From an uncultured Bacillota bacterium (GTDB lineage: Bacteria > Bacillota > Clostridia > Lachnospirales > Lachnospiraceae), in assembly GCA_905200905.1 (NCBI GenBank), contig CAJKMA010000036.1:1-24311 (forward strand): a DNA stretch of 24,311 nucleotides. The letters are read 5' to 3'. Shown here piece after piece: positions 1 through 6,591 of the stretch. The notes under the pieces are model-generated. The model was not told the DNA's origin. It did not search any database and was given only the letters and a program-made list of their open reading frames with translations. A program made the translations under genes and the position numbers. The stretch's first letter is position 1. Each line of letters begins with the position of its first letter.

Positions 1-317
1 CTTACGCTCCATGTATCAACCATGGTATTAAGAAAGGTATGAGCAAAGCTCAGACAGAAGAAGAATTAGCAGTTAAATGTGGATACTGGCATAACTTCCG
101 CTTCAATCCAGCAGCAGAAAACAAATTCTCACTGGATTCCAAAGCACCATCAGAAGAAGGATACCAGGAATTCTTAAACGGCGAAGTTCGTTACAACTCT
201 CTGCAGCGCTCTAACCCAGAGAAAGCAGCTAGACTGTTCGCTAAGAACGAAGCTGAAGCTAGAGCTAGATATGAATATCTGAACAAACTGGTTACTCTGT
301 ACGGAAAAACTGAATAA
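1..317 (+). CDS. nifJ: Pyruvate:ferredoxin (flavodoxin) oxidoreductase, C-terminal fragment
   Basis: This is the 3' end of a gene that begins before the window. The reading frame is open from base 3 and starts Y-A-P-C-I-N-H-G-I, the conserved segment near the end of pyruvate:ferredoxin oxidoreductase, and continues with the family's C-terminal tail (CGYWHNFRFNP, then an acidic/alanine-rich helix ending in LVTLYGKTE). The enzyme oxidatively decarboxylates pyruvate to acetyl-CoA, CO2 and reduced ferredoxin in the cytoplasm of anaerobes. Only about 104 residues are visible, so the thiamine-diphosphate and iron-sulfur domains cannot be checked. The ATG at 39 is internal and is not the start. A strong terminator follows, so this gene ends its transcript here. 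Confidence 0.9.
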   Translation, partial: YAPCINHGIKKGMSKAQTEEELAVKCGYWHNFRFNPAAENKFSLDSKAPSEEGYQEFLNGEVRYNSLQRSNPEKAARLFAKNEAEARARYEYLNKLVTLYGKTE

Positions 318-349
318 TTCAGATTCTTATATTCATTAAGATAATAGAG

Positions 350-390
350 GACTCCTGCACAAGGCTTATGCCAGGTGCAGGGGTCTTTTT
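350..390 (+). terminator. Rho-independent terminator of nifJ
   Basis: An 11-bp stem (GACTCCTGCAC at 350-360 with GTGCAGGGGTC at 375-385, one G.U pair) encloses a 14-nt loop that itself holds GGC/GCC. Five T follow directly. Confidence 0.9.
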
Positions 391-415
391 CTGTTAAATT
401 ACGGAGATTTAACAG
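391..415. repeat. Perfect 9-bp inverted repeat after the nifJ terminator
   Basis: CTGTTAAAT (391-399) and ATTTAACAG (407-415) are perfect inverse complements separated by 7 nt (TACGGAG). No T-tract follows directly. It may be a second, AT-rich hairpin or an operator for the downstream gene; the sequence does not decide. Confidence 0.45.
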
Positions 416-446
416 AAAACAACTTTATCCTTTTTTGAATTCATGG

Positions 447-458
447 TATTATTATGAT
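447..458 (+). promoter_or_regulatory. Possible promoter of the phospholipase C-like gene
   Basis: TATTAT at 447-452 is preceded by TG one base earlier (TGG, extended -10 form), with a poor -35 (TTTATC, 424-429) 17 bp upstream. A second candidate -10, TATGAT, lies at 453-458. A strong AGGAGG ribosome site (475-480) sits 7 nt before the ATG at 488. The promoter is plausible because a terminator lies just upstream. Confidence 0.4.
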
Positions 459-487
459 AATCAAAGTATTTTACAGGAGGAGAAAAC

Positions 488-1279
488 ATGCCGGCGTTTT
501 ATGCACATAGCCGTTTCGGGACCAGAGTAGAGGGAAAGATGGAAGGAGAGCTAAAGGAACTGATTCAGAAGTACCGCAGACAGTTTGAGATAGGACTTCA
601 GGGGCCGGATTTATTTTTCTTTTACCGAGCCTATGCTTCCAATCCGGTGTCCAGATTCGGAATCTACCTTCATGGTGTTTCAGCATATCCATTTTTTAAG
701 TATGGGGTAAAAGTAGTGAAAAAGGCAGGAAGAGACAGTCCGGAGTATGCTTATCTCATGGGATTTCTCTGTCATTTTGTTTTAGACAGTGAATGTCATC
801 CTTATGTGGGGGAGATGATTGGGAAAACAGGAGTACAGCATATGGAAATAGAAGAGGAATTTGAAAAATTCCTGCTGCGCATGGATAGGAGAAATCCATT
901 TACCTATCCCATTGCAAAGCTGGTTCCAACAGATAAGGTGACAGCAAAAGCCATTGCAAAATTTTATCAGCCCATGGACAGAAGAACGGTAAGAGGGGCT
1001 CTTCGTTGGTTAAAATTTGTGAAAAAACTCTTTACCCAGGAGAAGCCGTGGAAGCAGAAGGGGATTAATGAGATTATGAAAGCAGTGGGAAAATATGAAC
1101 AATATAAAGGAGTTATGAATCAGTTGAAGGATAATCTCGACTGTAGAGAAAGCAATCTGGGATTGCTCAAACGAAGTAATCAAGCAGAAGAACTTGCAGT
1201 ACAGATGCTTTCTGCATTGGACAGTTGTATTCAGACAGGAAAGGTTTTGCCAGAACGACTGGACAGGAATTTTGAATGA
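488..1279 (+). CDS. Zinc-dependent phospholipase C family protein
   Basis: The 263-residue protein has the spaced His/Asp pattern of the zinc-dependent phospholipase C / S1-P1 nuclease-like fold: H7, G39-P-D41, H62, H96, D100, H104-P and H118 followed by E122. Family members bind metal through such residues and hydrolyse phosphoesters; the true substrate of the short Firmicute versions is unknown. No signal peptide is visible (the protein begins M-P-A-F-Y-A-H), so it is probably cytoplasmic, unlike secreted clostridial alpha-toxins, and it lacks a C2 membrane-binding domain. The start is set by AGGAGG at 475-480. Its stop overlaps the ORF of the following transporter, suggesting one transcript. 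Family assignment is good; enzymatic function is inferred. Confidence 0.8.
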   Translation: MPAFYAHSRFGTRVEGKMEGELKELIQKYRRQFEIGLQGPDLFFFYRAYASNPVSRFGIYLHGVSAYPFFKYGVKVVKKAGRDSPEYAYLMGFLCHFVLDSECHPYVGEMIGKTGVQHMEIEEEFEKFLLRMDRRNPFTYPIAKLVPTDKVTAKAIAKFYQPMDRRTVRGALRWLKFVKKLFTQEKPWKQKGINEIMKAVGKYEQYKGVMNQLKDNLDCRESNLGLLKRSNQAEELAVQMLSALDSCIQTGKVLPERLDRNFE

Positions 1280-1299
1280 GAAAGGAAAGGGGAAATGGA

Positions 1300-2577
1300 A
1301 TGAAAAAGATGAAATTGACAAAATTGGAGAAATTCTGGGTTTTATATGATGTAGGAAATTCAGCTTTTATTATGCTGGTATCTACGATTATTCCTATTTA
1401 TTTTAATTATCTGGCTGGAAAAGAGGGGATTTCGGAAGTAGACTATTTGGCATATTGGGGATATGCGGCTTCTGTTGCTACAATTCTGGTGGCATTTATT
1501 GGTCCGGTTCTAGGAACCATTGCAGATACAAAAAATTTTAAAAAGCCTATGTTTACCATTACCATGCTGGTGGGAATCTTTGGTTGTGCAGCCTTGTCCA
1601 TTCCGAATTCCTGGCTGGCATTTCTGGTGGTGTTTGTTATTGCTAAGGTGGGCTATAATGCCAGTGTGATTTTCTATGATTCTATGCTAGTGGATATTAC
1701 CACACAGGAGCGTATGGATACGGTATCTTCCCATGGATATGCATGGGGTTATATTGGCAGCTGCATTCCTTTTGTGATTTCTCTGATATTTGTTCTCATG
1801 TATGAGAAACTTGGGATTACTATGCAGATGGGAATGACTTTAGCATTTTGTCTCAATGCAGTGTGGTGGTTTGTAGTAACCCTTCCTTTGCTGAGAAGTT
1901 ATAAGCAAAAACATTATGTGGAGCTTCCCAAACATCCAGTAAAGGACAGCTTTGGTCGTCTGGGAAAAACTTTGGGAGATATTAAAAAAGAAAAACATAT
2001 CTTTTTATACTTGCTTTCCTTTTTCTTTTTTATTGATGGAGTATACACCATTATTTCCATGGCAACTGCTTATGGAAGTTCTCTTGGTTTAGATAGTACA
2101 GGACTTTTGCTGGCGCTTCTGGTAACACAGATTGTAGCATTTCCTTGTGCTCTTCTGTTTTCTAAATTATCTAAGCAATATGAGACAAGCCTTTTAATTA
2201 AAGTATGTATTTTGGCATATACAGGTATTTCCTTGTTTGCAATTCAGCTGGATAAGCAGTGGGAATTTTGGTTCTTGGCGGTTATGGTGGGGATGTTTCA
2301 GGGAGCAATTCAGGCATTGTCCCGTTCTTATTTTGCCAAGATTATTCCGGCAGAAAAATCAGGAGAATATTTCGGTATTTATGACATCTGCGGAAAAGGC
2401 GCATCTTTTATGGGCACTACTTTGGTAGGCGTGGTAGCGCAGATAACAAATGTAACAAATGCAGGAGTGGCCATGATTTCCGTTATGTTTGTCATTGGAT
2501 TTTTACTGTTTTGTAAAGCTGCAAAAATGAATCAGGAACCAGAACGACGGAATTCAGATGGGGTACAGCCTCGGTAG
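1300..2577 (+). CDS. MFS transporter, Atg22/UMF1 type
   Basis: The protein is a hydrophobic, about 12-helix major facilitator. The N-terminus (LEKFWVLYDVGNSAFIMLVST) is the hallmark of the Atg22/UMF1 subfamily, which includes yeast vacuolar amino-acid effluxer Atg22 and many uncharacterised bacterial exporters. A helix-2/3 motif (FIGPVLGTIADTKNFKKPM) is also typical. I chose ATG 1300 (425 residues) because AAAGGAAAGGGG (1281-1292) lies 7 nt upstream; an in-frame ATG at 1276 overlapping the previous stop would add eight residues but has a weaker site. The gene is likely co-transcribed with the phospholipase-like gene. Its 3' end overlaps the convergent AraC gene by 46 bp. The substrate cannot be read from sequence. 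Confidence 0.85.
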   Translation: MKKMKLTKLEKFWVLYDVGNSAFIMLVSTIIPIYFNYLAGKEGISEVDYLAYWGYAASVATILVAFIGPVLGTIADTKNFKKPMFTITMLVGIFGCAALSIPNSWLAFLVVFVIAKVGYNASVIFYDSMLVDITTQERMDTVSSHGYAWGYIGSCIPFVISLIFVLMYEKLGITMQMGMTLAFCLNAVWWFVVTLPLLRSYKQKHYVELPKHPVKDSFGRLGKTLGDIKKEKHIFLYLLSFFFFIDGVYTIISMATAYGSSLGLDSTGLLLALLVTQIVAFPCALLFSKLSKQYETSLLIKVCILAYTGISLFAIQLDKQWEFWFLAVMVGMFQGAIQALSRSYFAKIIPAEKSGEYFGIYDICGKGASFMGTTLVGVVAQITNVTNAGVAMISVMFVIGFLLFCKAAKMNQEPERRNSDGVQPR

Positions 2578-3416
2578 CGACGAAACTGTCGGATAAAATA
2601 ACTCATGTTTTCAAATCCAGTATTAAGAGCAATCTCAGTAATGGGAAGATTTGTGTTCAAAAGCTGGGCACAGGCCTGATTAATCCTGTATTCTGTTAAA
2701 TAAGAAAAAGGTGTTTTTCCTGCCTTTTCCTTGAAAAATCGACAGAAATAATTTTTATTCATATGGATAGAAGCAGAGAGATCCTCTAGCGTGATTTTTT
2801 CCCCATAATGTGTCTCAATATAAGTAAATACAGGTTTTAGAGGATAAATCCCCCTGGTCTCATCTCGGGGGATTTTTGCTGCCTGGACAAAACTGTTATG
2901 AGAAAACAGAAGCTCCAGAATCTCCAGGAGAAGAATTTTAATGGAAAGGGGAGCAGGGCTAGTATCCAAATTTTGATATAAAAGGGCAGCTTTACTCATA
3001 AGTGCTCCCAGGTTATGGACTAGTTCCTGGGAAAGCGTGCGGCCATCCGGAAATAAGAGATTTCCCATAAGCAGAGGAGAGAGAAATTCATTTTGGCAAA
3101 GGTCATATTTAGAAAAACTTAGCAAGTCCAGTGGAAACAACAGGGCATAGTGATGGGAATACAGGCTATTTCCAAAAATACCATGAACAGTTCCAGGATT
3201 GATAAAGTAAACATGTCCCTCTTCTAAAAGATAGGATTCCTGTTCTGTACAAAGTTGCAAAGTTCCCTGGGTTACACAGAGAAATTCTACTTCATCATGC
3301 CAGTGGTAAGGGGCAAAATACTGTCCACAGTGGTCTGTTTGGGACAGAGCCTGGAATGGAAAATAAGGAGTTCCGTGAGGAGTTTCTGCTGGGATATTTT
3401 GTTTTTTTATAGACAT
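2532..3416 (-). CDS. AraC-family transcriptional regulator with cupin sensor domain
   Basis: The 294-residue protein has an N-terminal cupin-like ligand domain (roughly residues 25-110, with HWHDEVEFLCVTQG and PGTVHG) and a C-terminal AraC DNA-binding domain (about 195-294) with two helix-turn-helix units: LEDLSASIHMNKNYFCRFF and ITEIALNTGFENMSYFIRQF. Such regulators usually sense a sugar and activate nearby carbohydrate genes. It is divergent from the GH13 glucosidase, with their promoters back to back, so it probably controls that gene. The start is supported by AGGAGGT six nt upstream on the minus strand. The last 46 bp overlap the convergent transporter gene. Confidence 0.88.
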   Translation of the reverse strand: MSIKKQNIPAETPHGTPYFPFQALSQTDHCGQYFAPYHWHDEVEFLCVTQGTLQLCTEQESYLLEEGHVYFINPGTVHGIFGNSLYSHHYALLFPLDLLSFSKYDLCQNEFLSPLLMGNLLFPDGRTLSQELVHNLGALMSKAALLYQNLDTSPAPLSIKILLLEILELLFSHNSFVQAAKIPRDETRGIYPLKPVFTYIETHYGEKITLEDLSASIHMNKNYFCRFFKEKAGKTPFSYLTEYRINQACAQLLNTNLPITEIALNTGFENMSYFIRQFRRYRGCTPSEFRRSGS

Positions 3417-3439
3417 TTTTTGACCTCCTTTTTTGTTTC

Positions 3440-3468
3440 AGCATACCATATTTTCCTGGAAGATACAA
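3440..3468 (-). promoter_or_regulatory. Promoter of the AraC-family regulator
   Basis: Read on the minus strand, TTGTAT (3468-3463) and TATGCT (3445-3440) are 17 bp apart, and the -10 is preceded by TGG as in extended -10 promoters. It lies 24 bp upstream of the ATG at 3416. Confidence 0.5.
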
Positions 3469-3475
3469 AGAAGAA

Positions 3476-3503
3476 TTTTGTGAAAAAGTGAATATAGTAC
3501 AAT
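3476..3503 (+). promoter_or_regulatory. Candidate promoter of the GH13 glucosidase
   Basis: TACAAT at 3498-3503 has a weak -35 (TTTTGT, 3476-3481, 16 bp apart), as expected for a promoter that needs an AraC-type activator. It lies inside the extended ORF that begins at 3488, which supports the later start at 3590. TATGAT at 3546-3551 is an alternative -10. Confidence 0.35.
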
Positions 3504-3589
3504 TAAGCAATAACATACTGCAAGCAGAAAACCCACAGATTCATTATGATAAAACTATGAAAATGCTTGAGAAAGAGAAGGTAAGAGAA

Positions 3590-5254
3590 ATGAACAAAAC
3601 ATGGTGGAAAAACAGTGTAATCTATCAAATTTATCCTAGAAGTTTTGCAGACAGCAACGGGGACGGAATCGGGGATTTAAATGGTATTACCGCGCATCTG
3701 GATTATCTAAAAGAGCTGGGAGTGGATGTTATTTGGCTGTCTCCTGTATATCAGTCTCCTAATGATGACAATGGGTATGATATTTCGGATTATCAGGCAA
3801 TTATGAAAGAGTTCGGAACCATGGAAGATTTTGACCGGATGCTGTCTGAAATGCATAAGAGAGGGTTAAAATTGGTCATGGATCTGGTAGTAAACCATAC
3901 CTCTGATGAACATCATTGGTTTATGGAAAGCAGAAAGAGTAAAGACAATCCTTATCGAGATTACTATATCTGGAAAGATCCAAAAGATGGCAAAGAACCA
4001 AACAACTGGGGCGCCTGCTTCGGCGGTTCTGCATGGGAATATGACAAAGAAACAGACATGTATTATCTCCATTGTTTCTCGAAAAAACAGCCGGATTTAA
4101 ACTGGGAAAACGAGACTGTGAGAAAAGAAGTTTTCGATATGATGACCTGGTGGTGCGAAAAAGGTGTAGATGGTTTTCGTATGGATGTTATTAGTATGAT
4201 TTCCAAGGACCCTGCATATCCAGACGGTGTGGTGCATGATAATCTTTACGGAGATAACAGTCCTTATGTATGTAATGGCCCTCGGGTTCATGAGTACCTT
4301 CAGGAGATGAATCAGAAAGTTTTATCAAAATTTGATTTAATTACAGTTGGAGAAGCAGCCGGAGTTACCATAGAAGAAGCAAAAAAATACGCAAACCTGG
4401 ATGGCAGTGAACTGAACATGGTATTCCAGTTTGAACATATGGGTGTTGTGGAATGTGAACACGGGAAATGGACAGATAAGAGATTTGAACTGAAAAAATT
4501 AAGAGCAGTGTTGAATAAATGGCAGACAGAGCTGGAAGGAAAAGCATGGAACAGTCTATATTGGGATAATCATGACCAGCCCCGTGCAGTATCCAGATTT
4601 GGAAATGATGGGCCTATGTACCGAGAACTTTCTGCAAAAATGCTGGGAACCTGTCTGCATATGATGAAGGGAACTCCTTACATTTATCAGGGAGAAGAAA
4701 TCGGTATGACCAATGCTTATTTTAAGAACCTGGAAGATTACCGTGACATTGAAAGCATCAATGCATATAAAGAATATACAGAAAACAACATTATGAACCC
4801 AGAAGAAATGATGAGTGCCTTAAAAGCTGTTAGCCGTGACAATGCTAGAACTCCAATGCAGTGGGATGACAGTGAAAACGCAGGCTTTACCACAGGTACT
4901 CCATGGATTAAGGTAAATCCAAATTACCCTATGATTAATGCTAAGAGCGCACTGGAAGATAAAGACAGCGTGTTCTACTATTACCAAAAACTAATCAAAC
5001 TACGTAAAGAAAACGAAATTATCATTGACGGTGTATTCAAAGGACTTCTGGAAGAAGATGAAAATATCTATGCATACGAAAGAATTCTGGGGAACCAGAA
5101 ACTTTTAGTAGCCTGCAATTTCAGCGGGAATACAGTAGCATGTGATCTGTTTGAGGCAGAAGAAGTGAAGAAAGGACAAGAACTAATTTCCAATTATACC
5201 TATCATGACAAAGGCGTGCTGAAGCCATATGAGGCGAGAGTGGTGCTGATTTAA
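3590..5254 (+). CDS. GH13 alpha-glucosidase, probable oligo-1,6-glucosidase
   Basis: Taking ATG 3590 gives 554 residues, the usual length of oligo-1,6-glucosidases, and starts the protein at MNKTWWKNSVIYQIYPRSF. The upstream in-frame ATG at 3488 adds 34 non-homologous residues and overlaps promoter-like sequence. The (beta/alpha)8 catalytic set is complete: nucleophile D199 in GFRMDV, acid/base E255 in TVGE, and D329 in NHDQPR. V200 after the nucleophile is the residue linked in this subfamily to alpha-1,6 preference over alpha-1,4. A trehalose-6-phosphate hydrolase is a close alternative. There is no signal peptide, so it acts on imported isomalto-oligosaccharides in the cytoplasm. Divergent AraC regulation is likely. 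Confidence 0.88.
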   Translation: MNKTWWKNSVIYQIYPRSFADSNGDGIGDLNGITAHLDYLKELGVDVIWLSPVYQSPNDDNGYDISDYQAIMKEFGTMEDFDRMLSEMHKRGLKLVMDLVVNHTSDEHHWFMESRKSKDNPYRDYYIWKDPKDGKEPNNWGACFGGSAWEYDKETDMYYLHCFSKKQPDLNWENETVRKEVFDMMTWWCEKGVDGFRMDVISMISKDPAYPDGVVHDNLYGDNSPYVCNGPRVHEYLQEMNQKVLSKFDLITVGEAAGVTIEEAKKYANLDGSELNMVFQFEHMGVVECEHGKWTDKRFELKKLRAVLNKWQTELEGKAWNSLYWDNHDQPRAVSRFGNDGPMYRELSAKMLGTCLHMMKGTPYIYQGEEIGMTNAYFKNLEDYRDIESINAYKEYTENNIMNPEEMMSALKAVSRDNARTPMQWDDSENAGFTTGTPWIKVNPNYPMINAKSALEDKDSVFYYYQKLIKLRKENEIIIDGVFKGLLEEDENIYAYERILGNQKLLVACNFSGNTVACDLFEAEEVKKGQELISNYTYHDKGVLKPYEARVVLI

Positions 5255-5651
5255 TTAATGAAAGAATGCGTGAAACCAGGGGGAGCTGCAGAACAGCTCC
5301 TCTCTGAGCATCCTCTTCCAGATGAAAGGAGGAATCTTTTAAGAAAGCACAAGAAAGCAGGTACACATAGTATTGGGAATCTGTCTGCTCCTGGGCAAGG
5401 ATATCTCCCCGATTCTGCATTTCATTTGTGTTTTTTTCCTTGCCAAGAGTCATCTCTGCAAGATTTTCTAACATAATACAAAAATGCTCTTCATCCCAGG
5501 CGGATAGGTACATGCATTTACAGAGCCCTCTGGTGAAAAAGGGATAATTGCTGTAACAGTCCATGAGTTCTTTGAAACGTGTTTTGTGCCAGGAATCTTT
5601 AAAAAGATTTTGGTCACTTAGCGCCTTAATACATTTTTCTTGCCAGGCCAT
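5121..5651 (-). CDS. Unknown protein, possibly altered at the C-terminus
   Basis: I do not recognise the family. The frame from ATG 5651 gives 176 residues starting M-A-W-Q-E-K-C and is rich in aromatic and charged residues (WDEEHFCIMLENLAEMTLGKEKNT), with no signal peptide or membrane helix in the first 110 residues. The start is supported by AGAGGGGA five to six nt upstream and by a promoter (5685-5713). The last 134 bp lie antisense inside the glucosidase gene, an unusually deep convergent overlap, and the translated tail there (RLCHDRYNWKLVLVLSSLLL) reads like antisense noise. The native protein may have ended near 5255-5340, with the present tail arising by frameshift or loss of its stop. 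Confidence 0.55.
   Translation of the reverse strand: MAWQEKCIKALSDQNLFKDSWHKTRFKELMDCYSNYPFFTRGLCKCMYLSAWDEEHFCIMLENLAEMTLGKEKNTNEMQNRGDILAQEQTDSQYYVYLLSCAFLKDSSFHLEEDAQRGAVLQLPLVSRILSLIKSAPLSPHMASARLCHDRYNWKLVLVLSSLLLPQTDHMLLYSR
5279..5303. terminator. Hairpin after the glucosidase gene, weak terminator
   Basis: GGAGCTG (5282-5288) pairs perfectly with CAGCTCC (5294-5300) around CAGAA, extendable by three more pairs including G.T. No T-tract follows, so termination is uncertain. It lies within the minus-strand unknown gene. Confidence 0.35.
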
Positions 5652-5684
5652 AAAATCCCCTCTCTCGTAATTGGATATATAAAA

Positions 5685-5713
5685 AGTATAAAGAAAGAAG
5701 AGAGAGAATACAA
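5685..5713 (-). promoter_or_regulatory. Promoter of the minus-strand unknown gene
   Basis: On the minus strand TTGTAT (5713-5708) and TATACT (5690-5685) are 17 bp apart, with 33 bp to the ATG at 5651. This good match argues that the unknown gene is real. Confidence 0.6.
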
Positions 5714-5775
5714 TAGAAAAATGTGAAAAATGGAATCTCCATAACAGCAAAAAGATTTATATTTACGAAAAAAGT

Positions 5776-5804
5776 TTGACAGAAGCAGAATTATGCATTA
5801 TAAT
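5776..5804 (+). promoter_or_regulatory. Consensus sigma-A promoter of the urease operon
   Basis: TTGACA (5776-5781) and TATAAT (5799-5804) both match consensus exactly at the ideal 17-bp spacing. Transcription should begin near 5811, leaving a leader of about 85 nt before ureA. A promoter this strong suggests that control is exerted after initiation, in the leader. Confidence 0.9.
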
Positions 5805-5824
5805 TGCCTCGTAAAAAAATAATG

Positions 5825-5880
5825 ACGAAAAAGCAAAGGCGCTTTATCTGTTGAAAGACAGGTGAAGTGCCTTTTTTCGT
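5825..5880 (+). promoter_or_regulatory. Urease leader hairpin, candidate attenuator or antiterminator
   Basis: Bases 5835-5851 pair continuously with 5858-5874 (17 bp with three G.U pairs, loop TGAAAG). A run of six T (5872-5877) overlaps the 3' base of the helix, as in an intrinsic terminator. An outer helix, ACGAAA (5825-5830) with TTTCGT (5875-5880), can extend it. A competing small hairpin, AAAGC (5830-5834) / GCTTT (5841-5845) with hexaloop AAAGGC, uses the same bases. A hexaloop with A at position 1 and G at position 4 is the feature bound by ANTAR antiterminators; the second loop (TGAAAG) does not fit that rule. The ribosome site AAAGGAGG (5881-5888) follows immediately. Confidence 0.6.
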
Positions 5881-5896
5881 AAAGGAGGACCGAATT

Positions 5897-6199
5897 ATGA
5901 GGATGACACCAAAAGAACAAGAAAAACTCTTACTGCATTTTGCAGGGAATCTTGCAAAGGAAAGACGGGAAAGAGGTCTGAAATTGAATTATCCGGAGGC
6001 AGTCGCTTATATCAGCTCCGAACTGCTTGAGATGGCAAGAGATGGAAAAGAAGTTACAGAACTTATGAATCTGGGAACCAAAATACTGACTAAAGAAGAT
6101 GTTATGGAAGGAGTTGCTGATATGGTTTGTGAAGTACAGGTGGAAGCAACTTTTCCAGACGGAACGAAACTGGTAACTGTACACAATCCCATTCAATAG
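5897..6199 (+). CDS. ureA: Urease gamma subunit
   Basis: The protein is 100 residues, the normal size for a free-standing UreA, starting MRMTPKEQEKLLLHFAG and containing the conserved LNYPEAVAYIS and EVQVEATFPDGTKLVTVHNPI segments. It is the smallest structural subunit of the cytoplasmic nickel enzyme that hydrolyses urea to ammonia and carbamate. The ATG at 5897 is chosen because AAAGGAGG ends eight nt upstream; a longer frame from 5867 would start inside the leader hairpin. It is the first gene of the operon, 16 nt before ureB. Separate ureA and ureB genes are the usual bacterial layout, unlike the fused Helicobacter UreA. Confidence 0.97.
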   Translation: MRMTPKEQEKLLLHFAGNLAKERRERGLKLNYPEAVAYISSELLEMARDGKEVTELMNLGTKILTKEDVMEGVADMVCEVQVEATFPDGTKLVTVHNPIQ

Positions 6200-6215
6200 C
6201 GAGGAGGAAGCTACA

Positions 6216-6578
6216 ATGAAAATCGGTGAAGTTATGCCCCTGAACGAGGAAATCATATTAAATGAAGGAAAAGAATGCTGCACGATTCTTGTAAAGAATA
6301 TTGGAGACCGGCCGGTGCAGGTTGGCTCTCATTATCACTTTTTTGAAGTAAACCGTTGTCTGGTTTTTGACAGAGAAAAGGCCTATGGATTTCGTTTGGA
6401 CATCCCTTCCGGAACTTCTGTGAGATTTGAACCAGGAGAAGAAAAAGAGGTAGGTCTGACCGCCATTGGTGGAACCAGGAGAATTTTTGGACTTAATGAT
6501 CTGACCTGTGCACAAATATCAGAGTCTACAAAACCAGTTGCATTAGAAAAGGCAAAATTGAAAGGATTCATCAGATAG
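6216..6578 (+). CDS. ureB: Urease beta subunit
   Basis: The protein has 120 residues and carries the UreB core VGSHYHFFEVN, followed by FDREKAYGFRLDIPSGT and RFEPGEEKEV. The beta subunit packs against UreC and forms part of the (alpha-beta-gamma)3 assembly. A GAGGAGGA ribosome site lies about eight nt before the ATG. The C-terminal stretch after GFNDLT-like sequence (here FGLNDLTCAQ) continues for 25 residues, a common length variation in Firmicutes. It lies between ureA and ureC with short gaps, so all three structural subunits are made from one message. Confidence 0.97.
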   Translation: MKIGEVMPLNEEIILNEGKECCTILVKNIGDRPVQVGSHYHFFEVNRCLVFDREKAYGFRLDIPSGTSVRFEPGEEKEVGLTAIGGTRRIFGLNDLTCAQISESTKPVALEKAKLKGFIR

Positions 6579-6591
6579 GGAGGAAAAACAC

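Noticed and set aside
3488..3589. N-terminal extension of the glucosidase
   Set aside because: The extra 34 residues have no family match, cover promoter-like DNA, and the start at 3590 restores the standard length and catalytic numbering.
5258..5476. 72-codon plus-strand ORF after the glucosidase
   Set aside because: It is antisense to a minus-strand gene that has a promoter and ribosome site, and it has neither itself.
5825..5880. Classical tandem ANTAR-responsive RNA
   Set aside because: Only the first hexaloop has A1 and G4; the second is TGAAAG, and the terminator overlaps the first rather than the second hairpin. I keep it as a candidate variant, not a firm call.
5867..5896. Upstream start for ureA
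   Set aside because: It lies in the leader hairpin; AAAGGAGG places the start at 5897, giving the normal 100 residues.
5811..5896. Nickel/cobalt riboswitch before urease
   Set aside because: The leader is too short and has one long hairpin, not the four-helix junction of that riboswitch.
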